Positions 33,549-41,748 of a DNA stretch of 64,000 nucleotides are shown in pieces; position 1 is the first letter of the stretch; each line of letters starts with the position of its first letter. Origin of the DNA: Bacteroidales bacterium UBA5515 (GTDB lineage Bacteria; Bacteroidota; Bacteroidia; Bacteroidales; P3); NCBI GenBank assembly GCA_002423895.1, contig DIOL01000023.1, positions 32,032-96,031 on the forward strand, read 5' to 3'. A program made the translations under genes and the position numbers. The notes under the pieces are model-generated. The model was not told where the DNA came from. It ran no database searches and saw only the letters and a program-made list of their open reading frames with translations.

Positions 33549-34595
33549 ATGAAAAAGGCATTAATTACTGGGATTACTGGTCAGGATGGGAGTTTCCTGG
33601 CTGAGTTCCTTTTGGAAAAGGGTTATGAGGTTCATGGTATTTTAAGAAGAAGTTCTTCTTTTAATACTGGAAGGATTGAACATCTTTATCTGGAAGAATG
33701 GATTAAGGATATGAGTAAGAACAGAGCTGTTAATCTTCATTATGGGGATATGACAGATTCTTCTTCTCTGATTAGAATTATACAGTCTATTAAGCCTGAT
33801 GAGATTTATAATCTTGCTGCCCAAAGCCATGTTAAGGTTTCATTTGATGTACCTGAATATACTGCAGAAACAGATGCTGTTGGAACTTTGCGTTTGTTGG
33901 AGGCTGTAAGGATTTTAAATATGGAAAAGCAATGCAAGATTTACCAAGCTTCTACTTCTGAACTTTATGGTTTAGTACAAGAGGTTCCTCAAAGTGAAAC
34001 TACTCCTTTCTATCCTCGTTCTCCTTATGGAGTGGCTAAGCTTTATGGTTTTTGGATTACAAAGAACTATCGTGAGAGTTATGGTATGTTTGCTGTAAAT
34101 GGCATTTTGTTTAATCATGAGAGTGAACGTAGAGGTGAGACTTTTGTAACTCGTAAGATAACTCTTGCTGCTGCACGTATTGCAAAAGGTAAACAGGACA
34201 AATTATTCTTGGGTAATCTTTCTGCTCTAAGAGATTGGGGATATGCTAAGGATTATGTTGAATGTATGTGGTTGATATTGCAACATTCAAAACCTGAAGA
34301 TTTTGTTATTGCAACTGGTGAATATCATACTGTTCGTGAGTTCTGTACTTTAGCTTTTAAACATGCAGGAATTGAACTGAAATGGGAGGGAGAAGGAGTG
34401 AGTGAAAAAGGTATTGATGTAAAAACTGGTAAGGTTTTGGTAGAAGTAGATCCAAAATATTTCCGTCCCGCAGAAGTAGAACAATTGTTAGGCAACCCTA
34501 CAAAGGCAAAAACACTCCTTGGTTGGAACCCTTCAAAGACATCATTTGAGGAATTGGTGAGGATAATGGTGGAAAATGATATAAAAATTGTTTAG
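33549..34595 (+). CDS. gmd: GDP-mannose 4,6-dehydratase
   Basis: A 348-residue short-chain dehydrogenase: GITGQDGSFLAEFLL (8-22), HYGDMTDSSSL, NLAAQSHVKVSF, the active site STSELYGLVQ and SPYGVAKLYG (Y and K four apart), and FNHESERRGETFVTRKIT. It turns GDP-mannose into GDP-4-keto-6-deoxymannose. The partner fcl is at 35286, separated by a broken GxxExxY gene between repeats. Confidence 0.97.
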   Translation: MKKALITGITGQDGSFLAEFLLEKGYEVHGILRRSSSFNTGRIEHLYLEEWIKDMSKNRAVNLHYGDMTDSSSLIRIIQSIKPDEIYNLAAQSHVKVSFDVPEYTAETDAVGTLRLLEAVRILNMEKQCKIYQASTSELYGLVQEVPQSETTPFYPRSPYGVAKLYGFWITKNYRESYGMFAVNGILFNHESERRGETFVTRKITLAAARIAKGKQDKLFLGNLSALRDWGYAKDYVECMWLILQHSKPEDFVIATGEYHTVREFCTLAFKHAGIELKWEGEGVSEKGIDVKTGKVLVEVDPKYFRPAEVEQLLGNPTKAKTLLGWNPSKTSFEELVRIMVENDIKIV

Positions 34596-34717
34596 TGTTT
34601 ATCCACAGATTTGCACAGATTAACACGAATAATTTTTATTTTTAATAGATATAATATAATAATCTGAGAAAATCTGAGAAAATCTGTGGGCAATAAAAAG
34701 AAAATCTGTGGACAAAA
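34596..34717. repeat. dispersed repeat family B (left flank of broken GxxExxY gene)
   Basis: Left arm TTATCCACAGATTTGCACAG (34599-), right arm AATCTGTGGACAAAA near 34703, in between AATAGATATAATAT and AATCTGAGAAAATCTG. The copy at 35148-35272 is a direct repeat over nearly its full length. It ends about 20 bp before the ATG at 34737. Confidence 0.85.
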
Positions 34718-34736
34718 GATAAATAAAAATAAAATT

Positions 34737-35122
34737 ATGCCTGATTTATTAAATGATTATCCTTATAAAGAAGAAACTTATTATATTATAGGAGCTTGTA
34801 TGGAAGTTCATAGAAGTCTTGGTAGAGGTTTCTTAGAAGCTATATATCAAGAAGCTTTAGAAATTGAATTTATTGAAAGAGGCATTCCTTTTGAAAGGGA
34901 AAAGCAAATAGATGTTTATTATAAAGATAAGTTATTAACTAAAAAATATATTGCAGATTTTATTTGTTATGATGATATTATTGTTGAGTAAAAGCATTAG
35001 ATGGAATTAAAAATGAACATATATCTCAATTAATAAATTATTTAAGTGCTACAAATAAGAAGATAGGATTAATAGTTAATTTTGGAACAGATAGCTTGCA
35101 ATATAAAAGAATTGTTAGATAG
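34737..35122 (+). pseudogene. GxxExxY gene broken by a one-base frameshift
   Basis: The first frame (34737-34991) encodes 84 residues with the motif GFLEAIY and the PD-(D/E)xK-like core up to DDIIVE, then meets TAA at 34989. One base is missing there: in the next frame the sequence goes on as KALDGIKNEHISQLINYL, then NKKIGLIVNFGTDSLQYKRIVR to a TAG at 35122, which matches the C-terminus of the intact gene at 23379. It is a recent frameshift, or an assembly or sequencing error. Bracketed by family B direct repeats. Confidence 0.85.
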
Positions 35123-35147
35123 TTTATAGTCTACAGATTTAATTTTT

Positions 35148-35272
35148 TTATCCACAGATTTACACAGATTAACACGAATTTGATTTCTGTTTTTTAATTT
35201 TAATAGATATAATATATTAATCTGAGAAAATTTGTGAAAATCTGTGGACAAAGGAAAAGAAAATCTGTGGAT
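35148..35272. repeat. dispersed repeat family B (right flank of broken GxxExxY gene)
   Basis: Left arm TTATCCACAGATTTACACAG, right arm AATCTGTGGACAAAGG plus a second AATCTGTGGATAG, with the same interior as 34596-34717. It ends 13 bp before the ATG at 35286. Confidence 0.85.
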
Positions 35273-35285
35273 AGAAATAAGAAAT

Positions 35286-36368
35286 ATGGAAAAGAATAGT
35301 AAGATATACGTTGCAGGGCATAATGGTTTGGTTGGTTCTGCTATATTGAAGAATTTAAAAGATAGAGGTTATACAAATTTTGTTTTAAGATCATCAAAAG
35401 AACTGGATTTAAGAAATCAAACCGCTACTGAGGAGTTTTTTGAAAAGGAAAGACCTGATTATGTTTTTTTGGCTGCTGCACATGTTGGAGGTATTGTGGC
35501 TAATAATATTTACAGGGCTGATTTTATTTTTAATAATCTTCAGATTCAGAATAATGTTATTGGCTCTGCATATAAATATGGAGTTAAGAAGCTTTTGTTT
35601 TTAGGTTCAACCTGCATTTATCCTGGAGATTGTCCTCAACCTATGAAGGAGGATTATCTTCTTACCAGTCCTTTGGAATATACCAATGAGCCTTACGCTA
35701 TTTCCAAGATTGCTGGCTTAAAGATGTGTGAAAGTTTCAATATTCAATATGGAACAAATTTTATTGCAGTGATGCCAACTAATCTTTATGGTCCTAATGA
35801 TAATTTTAATTTAGAAAGAAGTCATGTTTTACCAGCATTGGTTCGTAAAGCTCATTTAGGTAAATGTTTAATGAATGATGATTGGGAAGGTTTAGTTATT
35901 GACTTAAACAGATATCCAATTGAAGGAGTTGATGGAAATGCAAAGAAAGAGGTGGTTTTAGAGAAGTTAAATAAATATGGAATTACAGTTTCTGATAAAG
36001 GTGTTTCAATTGAGATTTGGGGAACAGGAAAACCATTAAGAGAATTTCTTTGGAGTGAGGAAATGGCTGATGCTTGTGTGTTTGTAATGGAAAATGTGAA
36101 TTATGAAGACCTTAAACCCAAAAACACTAAAGAGATTAGAAATTGCCATATAAATATTGGTACTGGAAAAGAAATTGCCATAAAAGATTTAGCTTATTTA
36201 ATTGCTCAAAAGATAGGATTTAAAGGCAAAATTCGCTTTAATGAAGATAAACCTGATGGAACAATGAGAAAACTAACCGACCCATCAAAACTCCATTCCT
36301 TAGGCTGGCATCATAAAATTGAAATTGACGAAGGAATTGAAAAAATTTATTCTTGGTACCTTTCTTGA
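35286..36368 (+). CDS. fcl: GDP-L-fucose synthase
   Basis: A 360-residue epimerase/reductase: VAGHNGLVGSAIL (about 8-20), LAAAHVGGI, GSTCIYP, and the active-site YAISKIAGLKMCE (Y and K). An insertion around 200-230 (DLNRYPIEGVDG) is typical of Bacteroidota Fcl. It makes GDP-L-fucose from the Gmd product. The frame is open back to 35244 through repeat B, but the family N-terminus and the repeat boundary favour the ATG at 35286. Confidence 0.95.
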   Translation: MEKNSKIYVAGHNGLVGSAILKNLKDRGYTNFVLRSSKELDLRNQTATEEFFEKERPDYVFLAAAHVGGIVANNIYRADFIFNNLQIQNNVIGSAYKYGVKKLLFLGSTCIYPGDCPQPMKEDYLLTSPLEYTNEPYAISKIAGLKMCESFNIQYGTNFIAVMPTNLYGPNDNFNLERSHVLPALVRKAHLGKCLMNDDWEGLVIDLNRYPIEGVDGNAKKEVVLEKLNKYGITVSDKGVSIEIWGTGKPLREFLWSEEMADACVFVMENVNYEDLKPKNTKEIRNCHINIGTGKEIAIKDLAYLIAQKIGFKGKIRFNEDKPDGTMRKLTDPSKLHSLGWHHKIEIDEGIEKIYSWYLS

Positions 36369-36371
36369 TTT

Positions 36372-36442
36372 TATTGTCCACAGATTTGCACAAATTTACT
36401 CGAATTTTTCTTCTTACTTCCCCTTTAGGGGATTGAGGGGTA
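36372..36442. repeat. dispersed repeats B and C between fcl and the deacetylase
   Basis: TTGTCCACAGATTTGCACAA (family B left arm) at about 36374 and CCCCTTTAGGGGATTGAGGG (family C) at about 36419. No gene. Confidence 0.6.
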
Positions 36443-36483
36443 TGTTTTTCACTTTTCACTATTAACTTTTAACTTCTAAGATA

Positions 36484-37314
36484 ATGAATATTCTAACAAT
36501 TGACGTTGAGGAGTGGTTTCAGTTTTTTGAGGATTTGGATTATGGGGAGAAGTATAAGAATTATGAGGTTAGGATATATGAGAATGTTGATAGGATTTTA
36601 GGTTTATTGGAGGAGAATGATATTAAGGCTACTTTTTTTGTTGTTGGGTGGGTTGCTAAGCGTTATCCTGATATAGTAAAAAGAATTGCTAAGGATTATG
36701 AGATTGGTTCTCACTCGATGAGTCATAAATTAGTCAGTAGTTTAAACAGGAATGAGTTTTATAATGAGGTTAATTCTTCTGTTTCTCTGATTGAGGATTT
36801 GACTTCTAAAAAGGTAAGGGCTTTTCGTGCTCCTGGCTTTTCGATTGGAAAGAATGAATTATGGGCTTTTGAGGTCTTGAATGATTTGGGTATTAGTATT
36901 GATTCTTCTTTCCTGCCTTATAATTTTAGAGTTAATATTTCAAAGACTTATCCTTGCTTGATTGAATATAAAGGAATTAAGATTAAGGAGTTTCCAATTA
37001 ATTACAAAAGAGTTTTATCTAAAGGAGTTATTTACAGTGGGGGAGGTTATTTCAGGTTCTTTCCTTATAAATTATTAAATTCTTGGATTAAGGATTCGGA
37101 TTATTTCTTAGCTTATATACACCCAAGAGATTTGGATTCAAAGCAACCACTTATTAAAGAAATATCATTTAATCAGAAATTTCGCTCCTATTATGGATTG
37201 AGATTTTCTAATTCAAAATTCCAAAAGCTAATAAAGGATTATAAATTTATAGATATTGATTCTGCAGATATGCAAATTGATTGGGGAAAAGTAGATATTA
37301 TTAAATTAAATTAG
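36484..37314 (+). CDS. polysaccharide deacetylase (DUF3473-type)
   Basis: A 276-residue NodB-fold deacetylase: ILTIDVEEWFQFFE (3-16) carries the catalytic/metal Asp, ATFFVVGW, and the metal-binding SHSMSH motif (about 78-83), then FRAPGFSIG. The C-terminal part fits the DUF3473 extension found in exopolysaccharide deacetylases. It should remove acetyl groups from an amino sugar of a surface glycan. It belongs with the polysaccharide genes; no signal peptide is seen. Confidence 0.88.
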   Translation: MNILTIDVEEWFQFFEDLDYGEKYKNYEVRIYENVDRILGLLEENDIKATFFVVGWVAKRYPDIVKRIAKDYEIGSHSMSHKLVSSLNRNEFYNEVNSSVSLIEDLTSKKVRAFRAPGFSIGKNELWAFEVLNDLGISIDSSFLPYNFRVNISKTYPCLIEYKGIKIKEFPINYKRVLSKGVIYSGGGYFRFFPYKLLNSWIKDSDYFLAYIHPRDLDSKQPLIKEISFNQKFRSYYGLRFSNSKFQKLIKDYKFIDIDSADMQIDWGKVDIIKLN

Positions 37315-37466
37315 GAAATAACCTTCACTTTTTATGTAATATAATTGATGAAGATTGGCCTATTGATAAAATCTATCTGCTAAAAATAATAGTCATACAA
37401 GTCTTATAATTAGTGACTTTAAAAGTATAGCGTTCAAAATTAATATTATTTTAAACATTAAAAAGC

Positions 37467-37496
37467 TTGTTTTTTAAGAAACATATTGTATTTTTG
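37467..37496 (+). promoter_or_regulatory. Bacteroidota-type promoter for the OmpA-family gene
   Basis: TTG at 37467-37469, a 19-bp spacer, and TATTTTTG at 37489-37496: both boxes at the consensus spacing, 46 bp before the ATG at 37543. The best promoter match of the window. Confidence 0.75.
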
Positions 37497-37542
37497 CTCG
37501 TATCAAACAAAATGAAGTTTCAAAATTGAATATAAATTAAAA

Positions 37543-38793
37543 ATGAAAGAGATGAAAAAAATTATCATTACAAGTTTATTTATACTTGTGTCAGTATTTA
37601 GTTTTGCTCAAGAAGCAGAAAAGCAAGAATTAAAGCCAAACGAGTCATATCTGGTAGGTTCTTTAAAGGACAATTGGTTTTTTTCTGTTGGAGTTGGTGC
37701 TCAAACCTATTTAGGTGAAAATTATAGCACTGGTTCATTCTTTGGTCATATTTCTCCTGCATTTGATATTGCAGTTGGAAAATGGTTTACTCCTGTGATG
37801 GGAACTAGATTACAATTAACAGGATTTAATGCAAGAGGATACAATTCTCTTCAATCTCCATATGTTTCTGGTAACCCTAATGATGATGGAACTTATGAAA
37901 TGGGATTTGGTTATTTTAATCTTCATGCTGATTTCTTATTTAATATTTCTGCTCAACTTGGAAAATATAATGAAAAAAGATGTTATGAATTAATTCCTTT
38001 TGCTGGATTTGGTTGGGCTGCAGTATTAGATGATGGTATTGCTGATAACGAATTTGCTTTTAGTGCTGGTTTGATTAATCAATTTAGAGTAAATGAAAAA
38101 TTAGATATCAATCTTGAATTAAAAGGAATGCTTGTTAACCAAAGATTTGATGGCACTGTTGGAGGATTCCCATTAGAAGGAACAATTGGTTTAACAGCTG
38201 GTATTTCTTATAAATTTGGAAAAGAAACTGAATTTAAAGCAGGAATCACTCCTGATGTAATAGCTGAAGTTGAAAAGAAAGCTGCTCAAAAAGAAAGTGA
38301 ACTTCAAAACCAAAATGATGCTTTAAAGAATTCTGCTGCTGAACAACAAAGAAAAGCTAATGATTTAAACAAAGCTTTAGAACAAGAAAAACAAAAGAAT
38401 GCTCAACTACAAAAAGAAAACAACGATTTAAAGAATAATAAAAATACTTCTTCTACTAATAATAATGCACAACAAGGAGAATGTAAAGTTGGATTAAAAG
38501 TATTTTTTGAAATAGGAAAAACAACTTTAAATGATATGAACTCTGCTAATCTTGAATATTTTGCAAATAATATTAAGAATTCAAACAAAAAATATTCTAT
38601 AAAAGGTTATGCTGATTCAACAACTGGTAAAAAGAAAGTAAACGAAAAATTAGCTAGCAAGAGAGCTCAAAATGTTTATAAACTATTAGTTGAAAAATAT
38701 GGTATTAACAAAGATTTACTTTCAATAGATTCTCAAGTTGTAGACCCTAATGGAGTAGATGCTAAATTTGTCAGAATGGCAGAAATTAAATAA
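37543..38793 (+). CDS. OmpA-family outer membrane protein
   Basis: A 416-residue protein: signal peptide (KKIIITSLFILVSVFSFAQ, cleavage after about residue 22), a beta-barrel-like N-terminal domain to about 245, a Gln/Lys/Asn-rich coiled coil at about 250-310, and a C-terminal OmpA peptidoglycan-binding domain (VFFEIGKTTLNDMN...YSIKGYADSTTGKKKVNEKLASKRAQ). It anchors the outer membrane to the cell wall and is probably abundant: strong promoter, less AT-biased codons and its own terminator. A second ATG three codons in is possible. Confidence 0.92.
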   Translation: MKEMKKIIITSLFILVSVFSFAQEAEKQELKPNESYLVGSLKDNWFFSVGVGAQTYLGENYSTGSFFGHISPAFDIAVGKWFTPVMGTRLQLTGFNARGYNSLQSPYVSGNPNDDGTYEMGFGYFNLHADFLFNISAQLGKYNEKRCYELIPFAGFGWAAVLDDGIADNEFAFSAGLINQFRVNEKLDINLELKGMLVNQRFDGTVGGFPLEGTIGLTAGISYKFGKETEFKAGITPDVIAEVEKKAAQKESELQNQNDALKNSAAEQQRKANDLNKALEQEKQKNAQLQKENNDLKNNKNTSSTNNNAQQGECKVGLKVFFEIGKTTLNDMNSANLEYFANNIKNSNKKYSIKGYADSTTGKKKVNEKLASKRAQNVYKLLVEKYGINKDLLSIDSQVVDPNGVDAKFVRMAEIK

Positions 38794-38820
38794 GATATTT
38801 GTTAAAACAAATTGATTCTT

Positions 38821-38858
38821 AAGGGAGGATGATTGATTTCATCCTCCCTTATTTTTTT
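38821..38858 (+). terminator. strong rho-independent terminator
   Basis: 12-bp perfect stem AAGGGAGGATGA (38821-38832) with TCATCCTCCCTT (38839-38850), a 6-base loop, then ATTTTTTTG. Confidence 0.95.
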
Positions 38859-38932
38859 GTCAAAATTGGGCTGATGAATTTTGAATTTCATAATTCTTCC
38901 AACTTATCACTAACTTATAGAAATAAATTATG

Positions 38933-38940
38933 TACTTTTG
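38933..38940 (+). promoter_or_regulatory. Bacteroidota-type promoter -7 box (TACTTTTG)
   Basis: TACTTTTGC, 78 bp upstream of the ATG at 39018; the leader between them is AT-rich. No clear -33 box. Confidence 0.5.
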
Positions 38941-39017
38941 CTCACTAATACCAAATTAGACTTTTCTCTTTTGGTTATTGTTAAACAAATAAAGTTAATA
39001 AACTAAATTGTTGTTTT

Positions 39018-39761
39018 ATGAGAAGACTTTATATTTTAATTATTCTATTTTTTATTTCCTCCGTTAATTCTTTTTCTCAATCTGATTCTCTTTTCAATAC
39101 TTCAAAATCAATCCTTAATAAAGGTGTTAAACATTTTGGATTTAGAATTGGGCTTTCAAAGAAAGATATTGAAAATGACAGATTCTTAACTATTGTTGAT
39201 TTGGATGAGGTTAAGAATTTTAGTTATGAGTTGGCTCTTTCAGGCTCTTGGTTTATTGCTGAAAATGTTGCTTGGGGAGCAAAGGTTAATTATGGATTCA
39301 GTGATCAGAAATATACAATTTCTTCAAATCTACTTTCTCTTTTGATTGAAGCCCAAACTTACAGTACCAATACTGCAACAACAAATTTTGAAATAGGAAC
39401 AGGAGTTAAAAACTATGTGCCTTTTGGACCAGGGAATCGCTTTTTTGTTTTCAACGAAACCAATATTTCTTACAACTATATTTCTTCTCTAACAAGAGAT
39501 GTTTATGATGGAGGTATGGATATTAAGAAATCAATGAAAACAACCCATGAACTAAGTCTTGGTCTTTCTCCTGGAGTTATGTATTTCTTAAAAAAGGGCT
39601 TTGCGTTTGAATTTGCTTTTAATCCAGTGATGATTTCATACAATAGAACTTTTATTAAGCAAGATGAAATAAAAAATGGAGGAGGCTCCGACTTTGCAAT
39701 AGATTTTAAATTCAATATATTAAAGATATACTTTGGCTTTGCTTATTATTTTGGAATATAA
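39018..39761 (+). CDS. predicted outer membrane beta-barrel protein
   Basis: A 247-residue protein with a signal peptide (RRLYILIILFFISSVNSFSQ) and alternating amphipathic strands ending in an aromatic residue pattern (LKIYFGFAYYFGI), typical of a small 8- to 10-strand barrel. The terminal Phe-Gly-Ile fits outer membrane targeting only loosely. No enzyme motif. Own promoter upstream. Confidence 0.7.
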   Translation: MRRLYILIILFFISSVNSFSQSDSLFNTSKSILNKGVKHFGFRIGLSKKDIENDRFLTIVDLDEVKNFSYELALSGSWFIAENVAWGAKVNYGFSDQKYTISSNLLSLLIEAQTYSTNTATTNFEIGTGVKNYVPFGPGNRFFVFNETNISYNYISSLTRDVYDGGMDIKKSMKTTHELSLGLSPGVMYFLKKGFAFEFAFNPVMISYNRTFIKQDEIKNGGGSDFAIDFKFNILKIYFGFAYYFGI

Positions 39762-39764
39762 TTT

Positions 39765-39966
39765 TGTTTATCCACAGATTCACACAGATTAACTCGGATT
39801 GTTCTAATATAGATAAAATCCTATTAATCTCTCAATCCTGAAAATCCTGATTCTGACAAAAGAAATAATCCTATAAATCTGTGCAAATTTTAAAATTAAG
39901 CAATATAAAATTTGAGAAAATTTGTGCAAATCTGTGGACAAAAGAAAAAATAAATCTGTGGACAAA
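39765..39966. repeat. dispersed repeat family B with an internal family A arm
   Basis: Left arm TTATCCACAGATTCACACAG (from about 39769), right arms AATCTGTGGACAAAAG (39929-) and AATCTGTGGACAAA (39953-39966). A family A-like piece (TCCTATTAATC, then AATCCTGATTCTGAC) lies inside at 39822-39857, so the families nest. It ends 16 bp before the ATG at 39983. Confidence 0.75.
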
Positions 39967-39982
39967 TAGAAAAATTAAATAT

Positions 39983-41227
39983 ATGAAAAGAATATTATTA
40001 TCCCTGTTCCTATTATCAACAATCTTTCTTTCATGTGTTGATGAAAAATATTATAAAGAATCTCAAGAGTGCAATATATTGGTTTTTGATATTCAGGGAC
40101 AAATAAATAACAGAATAATTGAAGGAGGAAAGACTGACACTGGAATAGTTGAAGTAAGTGTTCCAATATCTTTGGATATAAGTAATTTGACTGTAATGTC
40201 AGCAAAGTATTCTTCTCTTGCAAAAGCAGATAAAGATGCTTTGAAGATAAAAAATTTCACCAATGAAGTTTATCTAAAACTTACAGCAGAAGATGATGAG
40301 GTTTCAAAGGTTTGGGTTATAAGAGTAAGATATGCTGATGCTCCATTGCAATTAGCCTATTCGGATATGAAAACATGGACAATTGCAAAGGATGAAAATG
40401 GAAACGATATTAAAATTGGCTCAACCTATGCCTATTTCCCAGGAGAAACAAATATTTTCTCACCTTGGCAACACTCAGCTAAAGCAAACACCCTAACAGG
40501 TTTCTTTTCAGTTAATCCAAAGCCAGATGTGGTTTCAGCAGATTATGCATCCATAGAAACAAAACTTTATCCAATTGGAGCAATGATGCATTCCGCAGTT
40601 GTTACAGGAGCATTATTTACTGGGAAATTCCTTTTCAACTACTCTCATTTGCCAAATGGCAGTGATCCCAATCCAAGAAAACTTATAAACTTTGGAACAG
40701 CCTTCTATAATAAACCTCAGGCAGTTAAATTCAAGGTTAGATATAGGCCAGGAATGGTTATGAAAGATGGAGATGCAAGAGATATTTTACAAAATGATGC
40801 TTTGGGAAGACCATACAAGGATTCTTGTGAGATATATTTTATGCTTCAAAACAGAAATATGGATAATAGCAAATATTATAGAGTTGCCACTGCATGGCTT
40901 AGAACAGGAGACTCAATAGGTAGCTTTGAAAATGAATCAGGCTTTGTGGAAATAACCCTTCCATTTATTTATGGTCAGCCATCGGCTCAAATGCTTTTAG
41001 AAAAACCATATATGAAAATTGGAGGAGCAAGAGGGGAGTTGGTTTTCTATCGTTTTGTTCAAAATGGAACAGGATTTGATAAAATTCAAATGAGTGAAGA
41101 ATACGCGCCCCCAACAGCAAATGTTGATAATATAATTGTTGTCTTATCCTCAAGTGCTTATGGCGATATGTTTTGGGGAGCGCCAGGCTCACGATTAGAT
41201 ATAAAAGACATAGAATTTATCTATTGA
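39983..41227 (+). CDS. PCMD-domain surface lipoprotein
   Basis: A 414-residue protein with a lipoprotein signal (LFLLSTIFLSC, lipobox Cys at about 18), an Ig-like N-terminal region to about 115, and a C-terminal domain with the pattern of PCMD (putative carbohydrate metabolism domain): SDMKTWTI, FSPWQHSAKANTLTGF, GALFTGKFLFNY, NFGTAFYNKPQAVKFKVRY. Such proteins sit on the cell surface and bind or process glycans. The frame is open back to 39881 only through repeat sequence, so the ATG before the signal peptide is chosen. Confidence 0.8.
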   Translation: MKRILLSLFLLSTIFLSCVDEKYYKESQECNILVFDIQGQINNRIIEGGKTDTGIVEVSVPISLDISNLTVMSAKYSSLAKADKDALKIKNFTNEVYLKLTAEDDEVSKVWVIRVRYADAPLQLAYSDMKTWTIAKDENGNDIKIGSTYAYFPGETNIFSPWQHSAKANTLTGFFSVNPKPDVVSADYASIETKLYPIGAMMHSAVVTGALFTGKFLFNYSHLPNGSDPNPRKLINFGTAFYNKPQAVKFKVRYRPGMVMKDGDARDILQNDALGRPYKDSCEIYFMLQNRNMDNSKYYRVATAWLRTGDSIGSFENESGFVEITLPFIYGQPSAQMLLEKPYMKIGGARGELVFYRFVQNGTGFDKIQMSEEYAPPTANVDNIIVVLSSSAYGDMFWGAPGSRLDIKDIEFIY

Positions 41228-41333
41228 TACTTTCAGCGTTAAAAGAATTCTATTTAAAAAACTATTTGTCTGATTTATATCTTAAAAACATTCCATTTCT
41301 TAAGCTTAAGAACTAATAAAATAAGCTTTAAAT

Positions 41334-41468
41334 CTCATTAGACTTTATTTAAATCTGATATAATGCCATTATAATGTTGGTTTAATGGCATTATATTGGA
41401 AGTATAATGGCATTATATGATTGGTTTAATGGCATTATATGGAGAATATAATGCCATTATATCAGATT
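41334..41468. repeat. 135-bp palindromic repeat family F, copy 1
   Basis: A second copy of the same length at 53837-53971 differs at only about four positions. Inside are five 15-base palindromes of the form TATAATGNCATTATA in alternating arrangement. The core 41352-41468 is bounded by a 14-bp perfect inverted repeat, AATCTGATATAATG and CATTATATCAGATT. No coding capacity: MITE- or REP-like. Confidence 0.92.
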
Positions 41469-41654
41469 GTATCCTTATCTGAATAGTTTGAAACCTTATA
41501 ATCATAGATTTATATTTGAGTTTAATGGAAGATATCTTTACATAAACTGCGTTTATTTATCAATTCCAATTATAATACTTTAGTGCTATTTCCGTAATAA
41601 ATAATATCTTTACCTAAAAATATATCTTACTAATTGAAATATTTAAAAAAGTTG

Positions 41655-41662
41655 TATATTTG
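41655..41662 (+). promoter_or_regulatory. Bacteroidota-type promoter -7 box (TATATTTG)
   Basis: TATATTTG, 87 bp upstream of the ATG at 41749. Confidence 0.5.
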
Positions 41663-41748
41663 TTGAAATAATATATTGGAGCTATTATGTTATCTAAATT
41701 ACAATTGAAACAAACCTCCAAAAAGAATTTATATCAATAATAAAAACT

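Larger units (their letters stand above)
41228..41748. other. intergenic region, contents
   Basis: 520 bp without a convincing gene. It holds the 135-bp repeat family F element (41334-41468) and a promoter box at 41655. A 17-codon frame at 41687-41740 is too short to support. Confidence 0.7.

Noticed and set aside
35244..35285. 14-codon N-terminal extension of fcl
   Set aside because: It is the end of a family B repeat; the family begins at the later ATG.
39881..39982. 34-codon N-terminal extension of the PCMD lipoprotein
   Set aside because: It lies in repeat B sequence and would bury the lipoprotein signal peptide.
41687..41740. 17-codon leader ORF (MLSKLQLKQTSKKNLYQ) before the DUF6794-like gene
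   Set aside because: Too short to separate from chance in AT-rich DNA; no regulatory codon pattern.
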